This document shows positions 63,380 through 64,000 of a stretch of 64,000 bases of DNA, piece by piece. The notes below the pieces were generated by a model. It saw nothing but the letters and a program-made list of their open reading frames with translations, was not told where the DNA came from and did not search any database. Source of the DNA: a bacterium (Candidatus Blackallbacteria) CG13_big_fil_rev_8_21_14_2_50_49_14 (GTDB taxonomy: Bacteria > Cyanobacteriota > Sericytochromatia > UBA7694); the NCBI GenBank assembly GCA_002783405.1, contig PFGG01000065.1, positions 186,001 to 250,000 on the forward strand, written 5' to 3'. Both the position numbers and the translations under genes were made by a program. Positions within the stretch are counted from its first letter, which is position 1, and each line of letters starts with the position of its first letter.

Positions 63380-63754
63380 ATGCGTTTGATGATTCTTTTG
63401 AGCAGTGCCTTGCTCGCGCTTTCCCTGACAGCCTGTGGCCCCACCCCGGCTTCAAGCGGCACTCCCACAGGTTCGGGCAGTCAAACTGGAACCGGTACGG
63501 GATCTGGAACGGGTACAGGAACCGGCACAACAGGTTCAATTGCCCATATTATGGCCTCTAAACAGAACTATATCGCCTTTTTGAACTGCCTCAAGGGCAA
63601 ACAAACCACTGAGGAAGGCAAAAAGAATATTGATCAACAGATTACAGCCATCAGCCAGGTACCCGATGCCAGCTGGGCGATCATTTCCAGCACCTATGCT
63701 TCCTTTGTAAGCAGCGACGTCTATAAAGAACTCGTTCCCGTCTGCGGCGTCTAA
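63380..63754 (+). CDS. small lipoprotein with Gly-Thr-rich linker
   Basis: 124 residues. Signal with lipobox SLTAC (Cys19), a Gly/Thr/Ser linker of about 35 residues (SQTGTGTGSGTGTGTGTT), then a short helical domain with two cysteines (FLNCLKGKQTTEEGKKNIDQQI, ELVPVCGV) that could form a disulfide. GAGGAGAATTTCC precedes the ATG. Function unknown. Confidence 0.75.
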   Translation: MRLMILLSSALLALSLTACGPTPASSGTPTGSGSQTGTGTGSGTGTGTGTTGSIAHIMASKQNYIAFLNCLKGKQTTEEGKKNIDQQITAISQVPDASWAIISSTYASFVSSDVYKELVPVCGV

Positions 63755-63823
63755 ACAAGCGCTGACTTCAAAATAGCTTATCCGTTTTTGAAGCACCGAT
63801 TCTTTATAGCCTCTTCTTATATA

Positions 63824-63863
63824 GCCTCCTTTTTTCAGCTAAGCGAAAAAAGGAGGCTTTTTA
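63824..63863. terminator. terminator, likely bidirectional
   Basis: GCCTCCTTTTTT (63824-63835) pairs with AAAAAAGGAGGC (63846-63857), followed by a T run at 63858-63862. It separates the lipoprotein gene from the convergent partial gene and could serve both. Confidence 0.85.
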
Positions 63864-64000
63864 TTTGCCCGGCTGTGCTTGCCAAATCTGAATCCTGGCT
63901 TGAATATCTTGAAGTTCTTCACGAATCGCTTGCCAATTTTGGGAGTGAAGGGCCTGGGCTGAAACCAAACGACTGCCCTGCCCAATGCCCAAAAGCGGCA
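63861..64000 (-). CDS. C-terminal end of an unknown gene, cut by window edge
   Basis: Open minus-strand frame of 45 codons plus stop (TTA at 63861-63863 on the plus strand). It reads PLLGIGQGSRLVSAQALH, then SQNWQAIREELQDIQARI and IQIWQAQPGK. Helical; codon use matches neighbours. No family can be named from this piece. Confidence 0.6.
   Translation of the reverse strand, partial: PLLGIGQGSRLVSAQALHSQNWQAIREELQDIQARIQIWQAQPGK

Overview
The window is bacterial chromosome of about 50% G+C, densely packed with short operons, 1-8 bp gene overlaps and little intergenic DNA. LpxB (lipid A synthesis), several lipoproteins with lipoboxes, a beta-barrel-like protein and a LepB peptidase indicate a diderm, LPS-bearing cell. 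The flagellar set uses a CheC-type FliY instead of a short FliN, and there is a Vipp1/PspA protein, an RRM RNA-binding protein and a SAM-I riboswitch. Together these suggest a non-photosynthetic relative of the cyanobacteria (Sericytochromatia/Blackallbacteria-like) or a similar little-studied diderm. That placement is inference; the window holds no rRNA.

Layout. 1-1224: end of an alpha/beta hydrolase, then an HNH endonuclease. 1229-7578 (minus): flagellar operon flgF-like, flgG, flgJ, fliM, fliY, cheY, fliO, a small membrane protein and fliA. 7653-8639: membrane glycosyltransferase. 8803-11257: SAM-I riboswitch with metX-metB. 11372-15309: exported protein, DEAD-box helicase, fatty-acid desaturase. 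15315-18294 (minus): surface cluster of three lipoproteins sharing an Ig-like domain plus a beta-barrel-like protein. 18472-31811: large uncharacterised proteins (1100, 618 and 788 aa, with small partners), a pirin and an ATP-grasp protein. 31811-35987: EEP phosphodiesterase, LepB, GH20 hexosaminidase, matrixin-like protease. 36156: tRNA-Leu(CAA). 36263-48115: housekeeping and accessory genes, including nitrilase, adenosine-specific kinase, lpxB, an apparently circularly permuted alkaline phosphatase, pspA, an RRM protein, a subtilase and an RluD-type synthase. 48341-53262: a DUF7832-like gene and a TetR-HlyD-ABC exporter operon. 53266-58454: hemerythrin, a Rieske protein and TPR/helical proteins.

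The most notable content is a pair of diverged direct repeats, about 58473-59265 and 62449-63235, that hold no plausible gene. Each carries on the minus strand a near-consensus promoter (TTGACA, 17-bp spacer, TAAGAT or TATGAT). It is followed by about 740 nt of conserved sequence rich in hairpins, several capped by GNRA tetraloops on the minus strand only, with base changes between copies that keep the pairing. I read them as two paralogous genes for a large structured non-coding RNA, possibly of the GOLLD/ROOL/OLE kind or a new class. They flank a four-gene block that includes a bacterial LIM-domain/DA1-type metallopeptidase.

No insertion sequence, prophage, CRISPR array or rRNA was seen.
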